From Ensifer aridi (lineage in GTDB: Bacteria; Pseudomonadota; Alphaproteobacteria; Rhizobiales; Rhizobiaceae), in contig NZ_LUAV01000016.1 in NCBI RefSeq assembly GCF_002078505.1, positions 121,081 through 185,080 on the forward strand: a stretch of 64,000 nt of DNA, given 5' to 3'. A model generated the notes under the pieces. That model saw only the letters and a list, made by a program, of their open reading frames with translations. It ran no database searches and had not been told where the DNA came from. Both the position numbers and the translations under genes were made by a program. Shown here piece after piece: positions 7,748-15,616 of this stretch. The stretch's first letter is position 1; every line of letters begins with the position of its first letter.

Positions 7748-8896
7748 ATGAGTTTGTCGCGGAGACAGATCTATGATCTCGTGTGGTCAAAGCCGATGAA
7801 CAAGCTTGCAGTTGAGCTTGGGCTCTCCGACCAAGGACTCGCGAAGGCATGCCGCCGTTACGATATACCGGTGCCTCCCCTCGGTTATTGGCAGAAGCTC
7901 GCACATGGAAAGGCGGTAGAACGTCCACCCCTCGAAATCGCTCGGTTTGATGAAAACGTGAGCGTTCAGGTTTCGCCAGGCGTGAAGATGCGTCCGAAGC
8001 CGATCAAACCAGAGGTCACGAAGGCAGGTGGCTCCGAACCACAGGCCGAGCCGACGGCTGAGAAAATCGAAAAGCCTCACCCGGTGCTGATAAAGATCAG
8101 GAAGGCGTTCAATCGCTCAAAAAAGCCCGGCGAATTCGCTTACATCAACGTGAGCCCGTTCAAAATCCGCGCGTCGCCACTAGGAGCTGAACGTGTGCTG
8201 TCGCTGATTTCGAGCGTCATTGCCGCAGCTCCATCCGAAAACTGGGAGATCAAGCCTTCGAAGGATGGTGATTGGGAGCTGTTGGCGAGTGGAGAACGCG
8301 TCGAGATTTCTCTCGCCGAGAACGCCAAGAATGTTCCGCACGTCCCGACACCAACCGAAGTCCGCGAGAGCAAGCTCTACTCCTGGAGCAAGATACCGGA
8401 ATTCGACTATGTGCCGTCCGGGGAGCTCAAATTCACCATCACGAACGCCTCCTACCTTGGCGTCAGATCGAACTGGTCCGATGGGAAGAAGCAGACATTG
8501 GAGTCGGTGCTGCCGAGTTTTATCGAGGGCGTCTCATTGGCTGGAGCAGCTCTCCGTGCCCGACGTCTGGAGCGAGAAGAACAGGCGCGGCAAGCTGAAA
8601 TTTGGCAGCTGCAAGAGGCGGAGCGCCGGCGACTGCAGGAAATTCAACGCGTGCGGGTCGCCATTCTGAAAGGGCAGGCCCGCCAGCACAACGAGGCTGA
8701 GGCTCTTCGTGCTTATGTTGCGGCGGTCAAAGCCAAGCTCGGTAAAGAGCCGCCGGACGATCTTGAACCTACGCAAACCTGGGTTAATTGGGCGGAGCAA
8801 TACATCCAAGAGCTGGATCCTTTATGCAAAGGGTTTCCTGTGCTGATGTCGGACGAAGAGGCCTACCGCAATTCTTGGCGCTATCGTGACGAATGA
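7748..8896 (+). CDS. HTH-containing, coiled-coil protein of unknown function
   Basis: This 382-residue protein begins with SLSRRQIYDLVWSKPMNKLA and a helix-turn-helix-like stretch (LAVELGLSDQGLAKACRRYD, then IPVPPLGYWQKL). A Pro/Lys-rich linker follows at residues 75-115, a middle domain (120-270), a charged coiled coil (about 270-330, RRLEREEQARQAEIWQLQEA), and a short C-terminal tail. No catalytic motif is visible. It shares an 89-bp divergent intergenic region with the Mrr-type gene, so it could regulate that gene or be part of the same defence locus. I recall the N-terminal pattern from uncharacterised proteins but assign no function. Confidence 0.65.
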   Translation: MSLSRRQIYDLVWSKPMNKLAVELGLSDQGLAKACRRYDIPVPPLGYWQKLAHGKAVERPPLEIARFDENVSVQVSPGVKMRPKPIKPEVTKAGGSEPQAEPTAEKIEKPHPVLIKIRKAFNRSKKPGEFAYINVSPFKIRASPLGAERVLSLISSVIAAAPSENWEIKPSKDGDWELLASGERVEISLAENAKNVPHVPTPTEVRESKLYSWSKIPEFDYVPSGELKFTITNASYLGVRSNWSDGKKQTLESVLPSFIEGVSLAGAALRARRLEREEQARQAEIWQLQEAERRRLQEIQRVRVAILKGQARQHNEAEALRAYVAAVKAKLGKEPPDDLEPTQTWVNWAEQYIQELDPLCKGFPVLMSDEEAYRNSWRYRDE

Positions 8897-9003
8897 GTCC
8901 TGGTTGACTCACAGGAGGTCGCTGGCTGGCTCCGTCCATCCTGACGTTGCAACAGCGCAGCCGCCGAGCCAAACGTGCCGGTGAGCGCACACAGGCGTTT
9001 TAT

Positions 9004-9573
9004 TTACCGCGCAAATATCTGGCAAAGAGCGATCGTCTCAGCAAACTTTTCACGTGCACCTGCATCCGGCAGCGGGGCTGCGACTATGAAATTTAGGTCT
9101 TCTAAGCCTCGGCCAGGTTTGGTGGCGATCCTGACGCTCATGCCACTATACCAATGCCGGACAAATTCCGAGATGCGCTTTCCGAGATCAACGAAGATCA
9201 AGCGGTGGCTTCCCGCTTTCATCGAGGAAAGCGGCACACCTGTAATTTCGAGATCACTACCAAATGCCATCACGTCCGCGGTCGCACGAACATCTTCTGT
9301 CACCGTGGGCCAAATGTCGTCTTCTGCTGGGATGGAGATCATCACATACTGCCGTCCGTCATCTCCGCAGCGAAGAAGGAACGGGCTGCTGCTTTCGATC
9401 TTCTCGTCATGGATCTCGATCTCCTCCAACTCGCTGGACCACGTGACCTCGAGCGCATTTGCCTTTGTTTCCATCGATTTCGTGCCAATAAACGCGTGAA
9501 CGGTGGTCCCCTCAGCGAACGAGGAGGAGGCGGCAGCAGAGAATATGAGCATCGAGAGCGGCAAGAGCTTCAT
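9004..9573 (-). CDS. Predicted exported protein of unknown function
   Basis: The start chosen gives a clear Sec signal peptide, MKLLPLSMLIFSAAASSSFA, with cleavage expected after AEG or FA. The mature part of about 170 residues is acidic and beta-rich, with a cysteine (LLRCGDDGRQYVMI) and a second near the C-terminus (ALCQIFAR), which could pair in the periplasm. No family was recognised. It is isolated between two plus-strand genes; its own upstream region (9574-9799) is shared with the serine recombinase. A predicted exported protein is unusual among the otherwise cytoplasmic island cargo. Confidence 0.6.
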   Translation of the reverse strand: MKLLPLSMLIFSAAASSSFAEGTTVHAFIGTKSMETKANALEVTWSSELEEIEIHDEKIESSSPFLLRCGDDGRQYVMISIPAEDDIWPTVTEDVRATADVMAFGSDLEITGVPLSSMKAGSHRLIFVDLGKRISEFVRHWYSGMSVRIATKPGRGLEDLNFIVAAPLPDAGAREKFAETIALCQIFAR

Positions 9574-9799
9574 TGAGAGCACCGAGGCAAGAGCGATCAA
9601 GTTCGCTGCACAAAAGGGAAGGGTTCCGTCATAACGAACCCGCGTTTCAGCGCCCGCGCTAACTCGCTGAATTCGTTCAGCGTGGTTCGCGTGGTCAACA
9701 GAAATTCCCGCCTGCACAAAAAGGTTCCTTTAAATCAATGGTTTGGCGGGTAGTATCAGCGGATTACCCTTCTGCTTACGAGAACCGACAAGGGTGGAG

Positions 9800-10378
9800 A
9801 TGCCGAGTTTCGGATATGGTCGTGTCAGCACGACCGAACAAAGTTTGGACCTGCAGTTGACCGCGCTGAAAGCCGCAGGCTGTGACAGGATCCACACGGA
9901 TGAGGGTTTCTCAGGCTCGGACTTTTCTCGTCCAGGGCTAAGTGAGCTTCTGAAGAAACTGCGTGCCGGCGACACCCTCATTGTCTGGCGACTCGACCGG
10001 CTGGGACGATCGCTCTTTGAACTGCTCAAGCTCGTCCGCGATCTGAACGAGCGCGGCGTCGAGTTCCGGTCGCTGAGCGAGAGCTTGGACACCAGCACGT
10101 CGGGAGGTCGCCTCTTGTTGCACGTGTTGGCAAGCATGGCCGAATTTGAGCGTTCGCTGATTAGCGAACGAACCCGAGCCGGAATGGCCGCTGCTCGGGC
10201 TCGAGGTAGCCGAATCGGCAGAAGGCCGGCGATGACGCAAGAGCAATTGGTTGATGCCAAAACAGTCATTGAAACGGCCCGGCGACCGATCGCCGAGGTC
10301 GCTAACGAATACCGCGTCCACCCGCGGACGCTGGCGCGACTTCTGAGGCAACAGGCCGAGTTCGCCGACGGCTCATGA
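9800..10378 (+). CDS. Serine recombinase (resolvase/invertase family)
   Basis: This 192-residue protein is the usual size for a small resolvase/invertase. It has the catalytic serine S10 in YGRVST, the LDLQLTALKAAGC segment, the arginine-rich active-site motif VWRLDRLGRS, the long E-helix region (ASMAEFERSLISERTRAGM), and a C-terminal HTH (IAEVANEYRVHPRTLARLL). It should catalyse DNA resolution or inversion at crossover sites. The ATG follows GGTGGAG. No transposase is adjacent, so it is either a remnant of a Tn3-like element or a stand-alone recombinase; its target may be the palindromic DNA just downstream. Confidence 0.9.
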   Translation: MPSFGYGRVSTTEQSLDLQLTALKAAGCDRIHTDEGFSGSDFSRPGLSELLKKLRAGDTLIVWRLDRLGRSLFELLKLVRDLNERGVEFRSLSESLDTSTSGGRLLLHVLASMAEFERSLISERTRAGMAAARARGSRIGRRPAMTQEQLVDAKTVIETARRPIAEVANEYRVHPRTLARLLRQQAEFADGS

Positions 10379-10523
10379 CCTTCACCGACAGCGGCAGGTT
10401 TATTCAAGGCCAGCAAAAGTCTCTTCGATCTCCTTGTCGGATCGGAGCCAGAAGTCTGACAGCCTATTGCTCTTCAAGGCCTCATGAACCCAGCGACCTC
10501 CCTCAGAGGGAATAGGGCTTGGT

Positions 10524-10546
10524 CAGCGCGCCGGTCCGGCGCGCTG
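10524..10546. terminator. GC-rich perfect inverted repeat after the recombinase gene
   Basis: CAGCGCGCCGG and CCGGCGCGCTG are exact inverted repeats separated by one base. It lies 145 bp after the recombinase stop codon and could end transcription or serve as a recombinase site. No T-run follows on either strand, so the terminator label is tentative. Confidence 0.35.
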
Positions 10547-10578
10547 CTTATAGTCAGGAAGAAACAGGGGAGCGTAGC

Positions 10579-10697
10579 GACCGCCCGGAGGCAGGATTTG
10601 GCCGAAAAAGTGTAACGCTCGACCAAATATTTATTATATCTAATTAGAATAATAAATACATCTGGCAGACCGTTACACTGCTGCCGTCCGGGCGGTC
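10579..10697. repeat. Nested palindrome with AT-rich core
   Basis: Several exact inverted repeats share nearly one axis. The outer arms GACCGCCCGG (10579-10588) and CCGGGCGGTC (10688-10697) are extended by GGCAG/CTGCC. The middle arms are AGTGTAACG (10609-10617) and CGTTACACT (10671-10679). The inner arms are TATTTATTAT (10628-10637) and ATAATAAATA (10649-10658). The outer right arm runs into the stop codon of the minus-strand gene. Possible roles are a recombination site for the neighbouring serine recombinase, a replication or transfer origin, or a structured 3' end of the minus-strand transcript. Confidence 0.7.
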
Positions 10698-11709
10698 AAT
10701 TCGCTTCGGGTGATGACATCAAGTTCGCTGCCTTCTTCTTTGCGCGGCACCGCGCGGTCCTACGCCGCTGCCCTGCCTTGCGCTTCTCGTCCCGCTCGTC
10801 CCTCAGCGTAGAGACGCTGCCATGACGCTTGATCATCTCGGCTGACACAGCCTTGCTCATATGCTGGCAATACATATTGAACGAGCATGATGAGCAGCGT
10901 GATGCAGCCGGGTCTGAGGTAGCCAGGCCGAAACAGGCGGGCACGAATGCAATCTTCGGAAGAGACACCTTCGGCGTCTCAAGGAGCAGATCGCTTTCCA
11001 GTTCAAGGCGAAGTTCGGTCATGATACGCCCACGCTGGTCCTTCGGTGCGAGCTTGATCGCGAGCAGCACGGGGAGGTGCCGCTTCTCAATGCACGGTCC
11101 AGTCAGCCGAAATGCCCAAGGCTTGGTGGAGGCACCAAGATGATCCACGAGGTAGGCGCGGAACTCGTCCTGGACCGGCAGGTGCCGGTAGTTCTCGACA
11201 CGATACTGCGGAAGACCTGCAAACCTATCAACCAACAGGGGCAGCCGGTCGTTCAGAAACTTCTTGATCTCCAGCGGCCAGGCGACGCCAGATTCTGCGG
11301 ATCCGAAGAGCTGCATGGGCCGAGGCGGATTCTTCCAGCCACCCTTGCGGGCAAAATCGAAACCAAATTCGATAAGCAATTCGTAGGGAAGGCCAAGTTC
11401 ATCCGCGCGCTGACGAGCATGCCAGAGTTCAGTCAGGGAGCGGCTGGGCTTGTTGAAGATCTTCTGCCCCAGTCCCTGCCGGAGCTCCGCCTCGTCACGA
11501 TCTCGGTTGAACCGGATGTGTTCCTTGAACCCCTTGCTATACAATTCCGCGAAATGCTTCGTTGCAGCAAGCGGTGACATGAAGCGATAGGCAAACCACT
11601 TCTTATCCGCAACCTCGCGTTCACGTTCCAGCAGGCCGGGCATCACCAGGCGCATAGCCTCGATGGTGTCGCCAAGCCTCTGGGCTGACGAGTTGGAGTA
11701 AAATGACAT
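10696..11709 (-). CDS. Cysteine-cluster protein of unknown function
   Basis: This 337-residue protein has an ATG with GGAGAA 6 nt upstream. Near the C-terminus are C259, C272, C275 and C281, that is C-x12-C-x2-C-x5-C. The CxxCx5C spacing is also found in the iron-sulfur 'staple' of AddB- and Cas4-type nucleases, but a zinc site is equally possible. No complete nuclease motif is evident, although WPLEIKKF (residues 144-151) contains an E-x-K. The tail (residues 300-337) is very basic (KRKAGQRRRTARCRAKKKAA), suggesting nucleic-acid binding. A perfect inverted repeat sits just upstream of the ribosome-binding site, and a nested palindrome follows the stop codon. Confidence 0.65.
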   Translation of the reverse strand: MSFYSNSSAQRLGDTIEAMRLVMPGLLEREREVADKKWFAYRFMSPLAATKHFAELYSKGFKEHIRFNRDRDEAELRQGLGQKIFNKPSRSLTELWHARQRADELGLPYELLIEFGFDFARKGGWKNPPRPMQLFGSAESGVAWPLEIKKFLNDRLPLLVDRFAGLPQYRVENYRHLPVQDEFRAYLVDHLGASTKPWAFRLTGPCIEKRHLPVLLAIKLAPKDQRGRIMTELRLELESDLLLETPKVSLPKIAFVPACFGLATSDPAASRCSSCSFNMYCQHMSKAVSAEMIKRHGSVSTLRDERDEKRKAGQRRRTARCRAKKKAANLMSSPEAN

Positions 11710-11720
11710 AGCTTCTCCTT

Positions 11721-11740
11721 CGGACGACGGCTGTCGTCCG
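11721..11740. promoter_or_regulatory. Inverted repeat in the 5' leader of the cysteine-cluster gene
   Basis: CGGACGAC and GTCGTCCG are exact 8-bp arms with a 4-nt loop, ending just outside the ribosome-binding site of the minus-strand gene that starts at 11709. It could be a repressor operator or an RNA hairpin that controls translation. Confidence 0.4.
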
Positions 11741-12639
11741 GTTTGTGTTCATGAAATGTGTGCAAGCACTTGCTGTTCTAGTTGTAGCGGGATCGCGATT
11801 GGAGCGCATAAGGTCGTGAGCGAAAGTTCAGACCCGCTTACACGCGATTGACTCGAGGTTTTTCGCTGGCGCGATCCGTGGTGCGAAATGCGTAAGAAGT
11901 GCGCTTCATCGCCCACGCTCGCCTACGAGCTTCCCTGTCGATTTCATGGGAGGATTGGACCTCGGGCACTCGCCAGCATGGAAGGCATCCCCATCATAGA
12001 CGTTGATTTTTCCTAGGACTTCGCTCTCCGGGTCGCCCTCTCCGAGGCTCGGCGTGAGAAAGGCAAAGGAGGCTTCTCGGCACCGGATGGTGGCGAACAG
12101 TAGGGCGGCGCGCAGCGAATGATCGCCGGCGATGACGTCAATCCAATCGCAAGTATGACGCTGTCTGGGGCAGCCCGACCCTATTCATACCGGAATGGCG
12201 AGGCCGCATCGCTCGAAGATATCTACTACTCCATACCTGGTGACACACTTGGATATGTGTTCGACGCTGAGAATCAAGGGGTTTTGAGAGACCTCGACCG
12301 ACCAACCTGCCACACCGTAGGCACTTGCACCTTGTGTCCGGCACCGTCTCAAGAACGCCCAGGCTAAGCTTTGGCTCGACACAACCAAAGCGGGCTTGAG
12401 AACCTTTACGCGTGGGGCGAAAACGCAGAAATCAAGCGGATCTGTCAAGTTAGCGTAAAGTTAGCGTAAAGGTTCGTCAGGCTTCGGCGTCAATTGACAA
12501 CGTCTGCACACCCGCGAACGCAACCATCGATAGGTATTTTGCAACGGTTTTCGTCTACAAACCTGACAAACCTTGCGTGCGATCGGGAAAATGTAAAGGT
12601 CGCGCAGGGCTGCGCGACGCATCGGAGTTGTAGATTGAT
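11741..12639. other. Long stretch without a convincing gene
   Basis: About 900 bp lie between two minus-strand genes. A minus-strand frame is open from 12184 to 11906 (92 codons, containing WIDVIAGDHSLRAALLFATI) with no ATG and no ribosome-binding site; it may be the tail of a decayed gene. An 11-bp tandem repeat, GTTAGCGTAAA, occurs twice at 12449-12470. The other open frames are short, begin without good ribosome-binding sites and have unlikely compositions. Confidence 0.45.
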
Positions 12640-13632
12640 CTATCCGAGGCGACCGACAAGATCGTCGGCGCTCAAGTGGGTATAGCGCTTCAACATTCGG
12701 AGCTCTTTGTGCCCTGAGATGCTACTTACCTCGATCACGTTGAGCCCGCGCTCGAACAAGCGGCTGACCCCCTCGTGACGTAGATCGTGGAACCCTAGCT
12801 CTGTCACCTCAGCCCGGGTGAGAAGACGATACCAAGCTTGCTCTAGCGAACCTGGAGTCATCGGAAACACGCGGGGCTGGTCCGCATCCGCCCGCGTCTT
12901 CCACTCCGTCAGCGCGTCGAACGCGCGCTGTGACAGAGGCACTTCTCGTTCGGATCCGTTTTTCGTCATCTTCAACGCGATCACCCGGCGATTGTGCGCG
13001 ATATCGCACCATTGCAGCCCGAGGATCTCTCCACGGCGCATCCCGGTCTCGATGGCAACAATGATGAGCGTCTTGAAGAACGGAATTTTCCCGCCGGCAC
13101 ATGCGTCGAGCAGGCGCTGCTCTTCATCGCCCTGCAGACGACGCTTGCGCTCGTTACGAATAACTGGACGGCGCACGAGCTTCACGACATTTCGACTCAG
13201 CGGCAGTCCCCAGTCGCGCATAGCAACCTCAATGACATGGCTCAGGATCGCGAGCTCGCGCACGGTAGTAGATGGAGCTACGGTTCGGAGGCGCTCGTCG
13301 CGGAAGGCTGAAATGTCTTGTGGAGAGAGCCCAACCATCGTTCGATATGCAATACCATGTCGCTTGAGGACGTCGATCCTCTGGATTTCCTGGACGGAAC
13401 CGCGCTTGGTCGGCGAGACTTCTTGCTTGTAGCGCTCAAGGAGCTCGGCGAGCGTCGTCGACTCGAGGATCCGCGTGTCCGGAGCGGCACCGAAGCGATC
13501 GACCTGGGCTTCCAGATCGCGAGCCCACTTCTCGGCTTCCTGCTTCGTGTCGAATGACTTGCAGCGGGGCTTCATCCCACGCCGGCGGACCTGAGCTTGC
13601 CAACGTCCTCTGAGCTTCCTGATCGTCGCCAT
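12640..13632 (-). CDS. Tyrosine recombinase / phage-type integrase
   Basis: This 330-residue protein has an N-terminal arm-binding region (MATIRKLRGRWQAQVRRRG), a core-binding SAM-like domain (about 60-150) and a catalytic domain with R199 (TGMRRGE), K224 (MTKNG), H282-x-x-R285 (HDLRHE), H308 (SGHKE) and the nucleophile Y317 (KRYTH). All catalytic residues are present. The ATG has GGAGATC upstream; a longer start at 13659 is less likely. It would integrate or excise DNA at an att site such as a tRNA gene, but it lies over 5 kb from either tRNA-Ser copy. A frameshifted fragment of a close homologue, with similar upstream DNA, lies at 15515-15616. Confidence 0.92.
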   Translation of the reverse strand: MATIRKLRGRWQAQVRRRGMKPRCKSFDTKQEAEKWARDLEAQVDRFGAAPDTRILESTTLAELLERYKQEVSPTKRGSVQEIQRIDVLKRHGIAYRTMVGLSPQDISAFRDERLRTVAPSTTVRELAILSHVIEVAMRDWGLPLSRNVVKLVRRPVIRNERKRRLQGDEEQRLLDACAGGKIPFFKTLIIVAIETGMRRGEILGLQWCDIAHNRRVIALKMTKNGSEREVPLSQRAFDALTEWKTRADADQPRVFPMTPGSLEQAWYRLLTRAEVTELGFHDLRHEGVSRLFERGLNVIEVSSISGHKELRMLKRYTHLSADDLVGRLG

Positions 13633-13859
13633 GTGATCTCCAACCGTGTTGTCGATCACGCGTAGGATGCCCCGGGAGGGGTGCCAAGAGCTAAGCCAAC
13701 AAACGACAATCCCGGAAGACGAAGGTTTTAACGCCTAAGCCCCCTAACGAGGTCGCTTGAGATGCCTCAACCGCATTCAAATATTTTTCTTCCTTCTTGG
13801 TTGATTTTTCTTCGTGAATGGTTTCTTCTCTCCAAAGATCGATTGCAGGGAGATTCGCC

Positions 13860-14771
13860 ATGGCAAAGCTTACACCATTCGGCGTCGAGCTTCGAAAGCT
13901 ACGCCTTGACAGAGACATGCGGCTCTTGGACCTTGCTGTGAAGCTGGACCAGAGCACAGCATTTGTTTCTGCGATTGAGACTGGGCGCAAACAGATCCCG
14001 GACGGCTATCTTCACAAGATCTCACAGGCGATGAATTTGTCGGCAGAGGAGATCCGTCGGCTGCGTGGGGCCGCTGAGAAGACCCGCAAAGAAGTCAGGG
14101 TCGACAACTTGCGCGGAGAGCAACGCGAGCTAGTCGCAGCATTTGCTCGGAAGCTTGACGACGTTCCTAGTGATCTCATGGAGGCGTTGAAGAAGATCGT
14201 CTTGAAGTCGATCGGCGGAGAATCGCCATTCTTTCGAAAACGCCGGGGGATCGTGGTGCCCCCTATGTCAACCGACAAGCTGCGGAGATTTGCGGAAAAG
14301 ATCCGGGAAGTTTTCGTCTCTGATGACCAGGTCGAGTTTCCTATTATGGAGGTTTTGGAGTTCAAGCTGAACAAGATCCTTCCGGACTTCTTTATAGACG
14401 TCGAAACGGCGGCAGTGATGGGCGACGACGAGGGCCGAGTATTGGCCGGCTCGAATTCAATTATCTTCCGGGAAGATGTCTATGAAGGCGCGTGTAGGGG
14501 GAACCGGCGCGACCGATTTACCGCGTGCCATGAGTTTGCGCACTTCCTTATGCATCGCGATGTCAAGTTTGCCAGATCGCGGGAGGATGCGGACAAGATT
14601 TACACCGATAGCGAATGGCAAGCGGATGAGTTCGCCGGAACTTTGATGCTATCGTCGCGACACGTCCACCTGTTCGCTAACTCTGACGCTGCGGCTGAAG
14701 CGTGCAACATGAACCCTGCCGCTGCTCGCGTCATGTGGTCAAAATACGTGAAAGAGGGGAGAATCAAATGA
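13860..14771 (+). CDS. XRE regulator fused to ImmA/IrrE-type metallopeptidase
   Basis: Residues 5-70 form an XRE-type helix-turn-helix (FGVELRKLRLDRDMRLLDLA and the following VKLDQSTAFVSAIETGRKQI). Residues 135-300 carry the ImmA/IrrE zinc-peptidase motif H224-E-F-A-H228, followed by the EWQADEFAGTLML helix that is typical of the family and supplies a further metal ligand. In mobile elements such proteins cleave or control the element's repressor; others act as antitoxin-like regulators. The ATG has GGGAG about 8 nt upstream. It is divergent from the integrase (228 bp between starts), a usual place for a repressor controlling excision. Confidence 0.88.
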   Translation: MAKLTPFGVELRKLRLDRDMRLLDLAVKLDQSTAFVSAIETGRKQIPDGYLHKISQAMNLSAEEIRRLRGAAEKTRKEVRVDNLRGEQRELVAAFARKLDDVPSDLMEALKKIVLKSIGGESPFFRKRRGIVVPPMSTDKLRRFAEKIREVFVSDDQVEFPIMEVLEFKLNKILPDFFIDVETAAVMGDDEGRVLAGSNSIIFREDVYEGACRGNRRDRFTACHEFAHFLMHRDVKFARSREDADKIYTDSEWQADEFAGTLMLSSRHVHLFANSDAAAEACNMNPAAARVMWSKYVKEGRIK

Positions 14772-14777
14772 GATGAA

Positions 14778-14822
14778 TTCGGAGGACTTACAGCCGGTAG
14801 ACCGGGCCAGCAGTCCTCCGAA
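14778..14822. other. Strong hairpin after the XRE-peptidase gene
   Basis: The arms TTCGGAGGACT (14778-14788) and AGTCCTCCGAA (14812-14822) are exact complements, and an inner CCGGT/ACCGG pair extends the stem. It begins 6 bp after the stop codon. The absence of a T-run on the plus strand makes a classical terminator doubtful. A processed transcript end or a protein-binding site is also possible. The remaining DNA up to 15065 shows no gene. Confidence 0.45.
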
Positions 14823-15065
14823 AAGCACTAGTTCCCATGTGTAAACCACTTCCTGATCTAACGGGGTCTAGCCACCCGGTTATTTCAGCAGTCGCCACAA
14901 GGGCGTCAGAGCCGGGGCGCGTGCGCCTCGATTCAAACTGATCCGAAAATGGTTTCGGGTCAGAACAATGACCGCGTAACGGACATCTTTGCAATTCGAC
15001 CATGATTCATTTTAGGAATCCCGTCAACCGTTATTCGGTCATAGCCTTTCTAGAAAGGAAAGGAT

Positions 15066-15260
15066 ATGCACGACCGTAGGGTGACTCCGGACATGGTTCC
15101 GATCATCAAACTGGCCCGGATAAAGAAGATCCCATACTCTTGGATCTCGGGCTATTACGCAGGGCTGAACTTCGGCCGAATTGCAGATGTGATGAAGGGA
15201 CGGATGTTCCCTGAAATTCCCCCTGCAAAACAACTACCTCCAGACTTCCCGGCAAGTTGA
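15066..15260 (+). CDS. Small protein of unknown function (64 aa)
   Basis: The ATG follows GAAAGGAAAGG, a good ribosome-binding site. The sequence (MHDRRVTPDMVPIIKLARIK, SWISGYYAGLNFGRIADVMK) includes a possible short helix-turn-helix and a proline-rich tail (PPAKQLPPDFPAS). There is no signal peptide or membrane span. The palindrome TTTCTAGAAA just upstream could be an operator. It is 70 bp upstream of a second tiny gene on the same strand, and the pair may be co-expressed. No family was recognised. Confidence 0.6.
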   Translation: MHDRRVTPDMVPIIKLARIKKIPYSWISGYYAGLNFGRIADVMKGRMFPEIPPAKQLPPDFPAS

Positions 15261-15330
15261 CCTGAGAGGCGCGATCGTTCCGTGTCTCCTGGGAAGTAAC
15301 CGATACTTACGGGAAGGAGGTGAATTTAGA

Positions 15331-15444
15331 ATGCCTAAATCAACGAAAATCGGCCGCAGCGCGGTCACCGGTCGCTTTACCAAGGTCTCCACGGCCAAAG
15401 CAAAGCCCCGCACGCATACAGTCGAGACTGTGAAGAAGAAGTGA
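15331..15444 (+). CDS. Very small basic protein (37 aa)
   Basis: A near-perfect Shine-Dalgarno sequence (GGAAGGAGGTGA) precedes an ATG that opens MPKSTKIGRSAVTGRFTKVS followed by a Lys/Thr-rich tail ending in KKK. Peptides with an IGRSAVTGRF core occur as uncharacterised small proteins in many proteobacteria, so this is probably a real gene. The composition is basic and disordered, suggesting nucleic-acid or partner-protein binding. No function is known to me. Confidence 0.65.
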   Translation: MPKSTKIGRSAVTGRFTKVSTAKAKPRTHTVETVKKK

Positions 15445-15514
15445 CGCTATGCCTCGGGTCGCTGTTCATCGTTAGCAACGACCCGAGGTATTCACTCCCG
15501 ACGCGGGCGTCCAC

Positions 15515-15616
15515 TTTTCGACCTCCTGCTTCGTGTCGAAGGACTTGCAGCAGGGTTTCATGCCGCGACGGCGCACCTGGCTTGCCAGCTTCCTCTTGGT
15601 TTACGGATTGTCGCCA
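15515..15616 (-). pseudogene. Frameshifted 5' fragment of a second tyrosine integrase
   Basis: Read on the minus strand from an ATG at 15616, the sequence encodes MATIRKPRGSWQA and then, after a one-base deletion, QVRRRGMKPCCKSFDTKQEV, closely matching residues 1-35 of the intact integrase at 12640-13632. Similarity also covers about 70 bp upstream of the ATG (the shared GATCACGCGTAGGATGCCC) and ends abruptly near 15515. It is a remnant, not a functional gene. It marks a former second integrative element or a duplication within the island. Confidence 0.8.

Noticed and set aside
9590..9740. Tn3-family terminal repeat or res site upstream of the serine recombinase
   Set aside because: I could not find a convincing match to known terminal repeats, nor three paired subsites.
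12119..12448. Short open frames on both strands in the gap between the cysteine-cluster gene and the integrase
   Set aside because: No ribosome-binding sites, starts only at TTG or poorly placed ATG, and no plausible composition.
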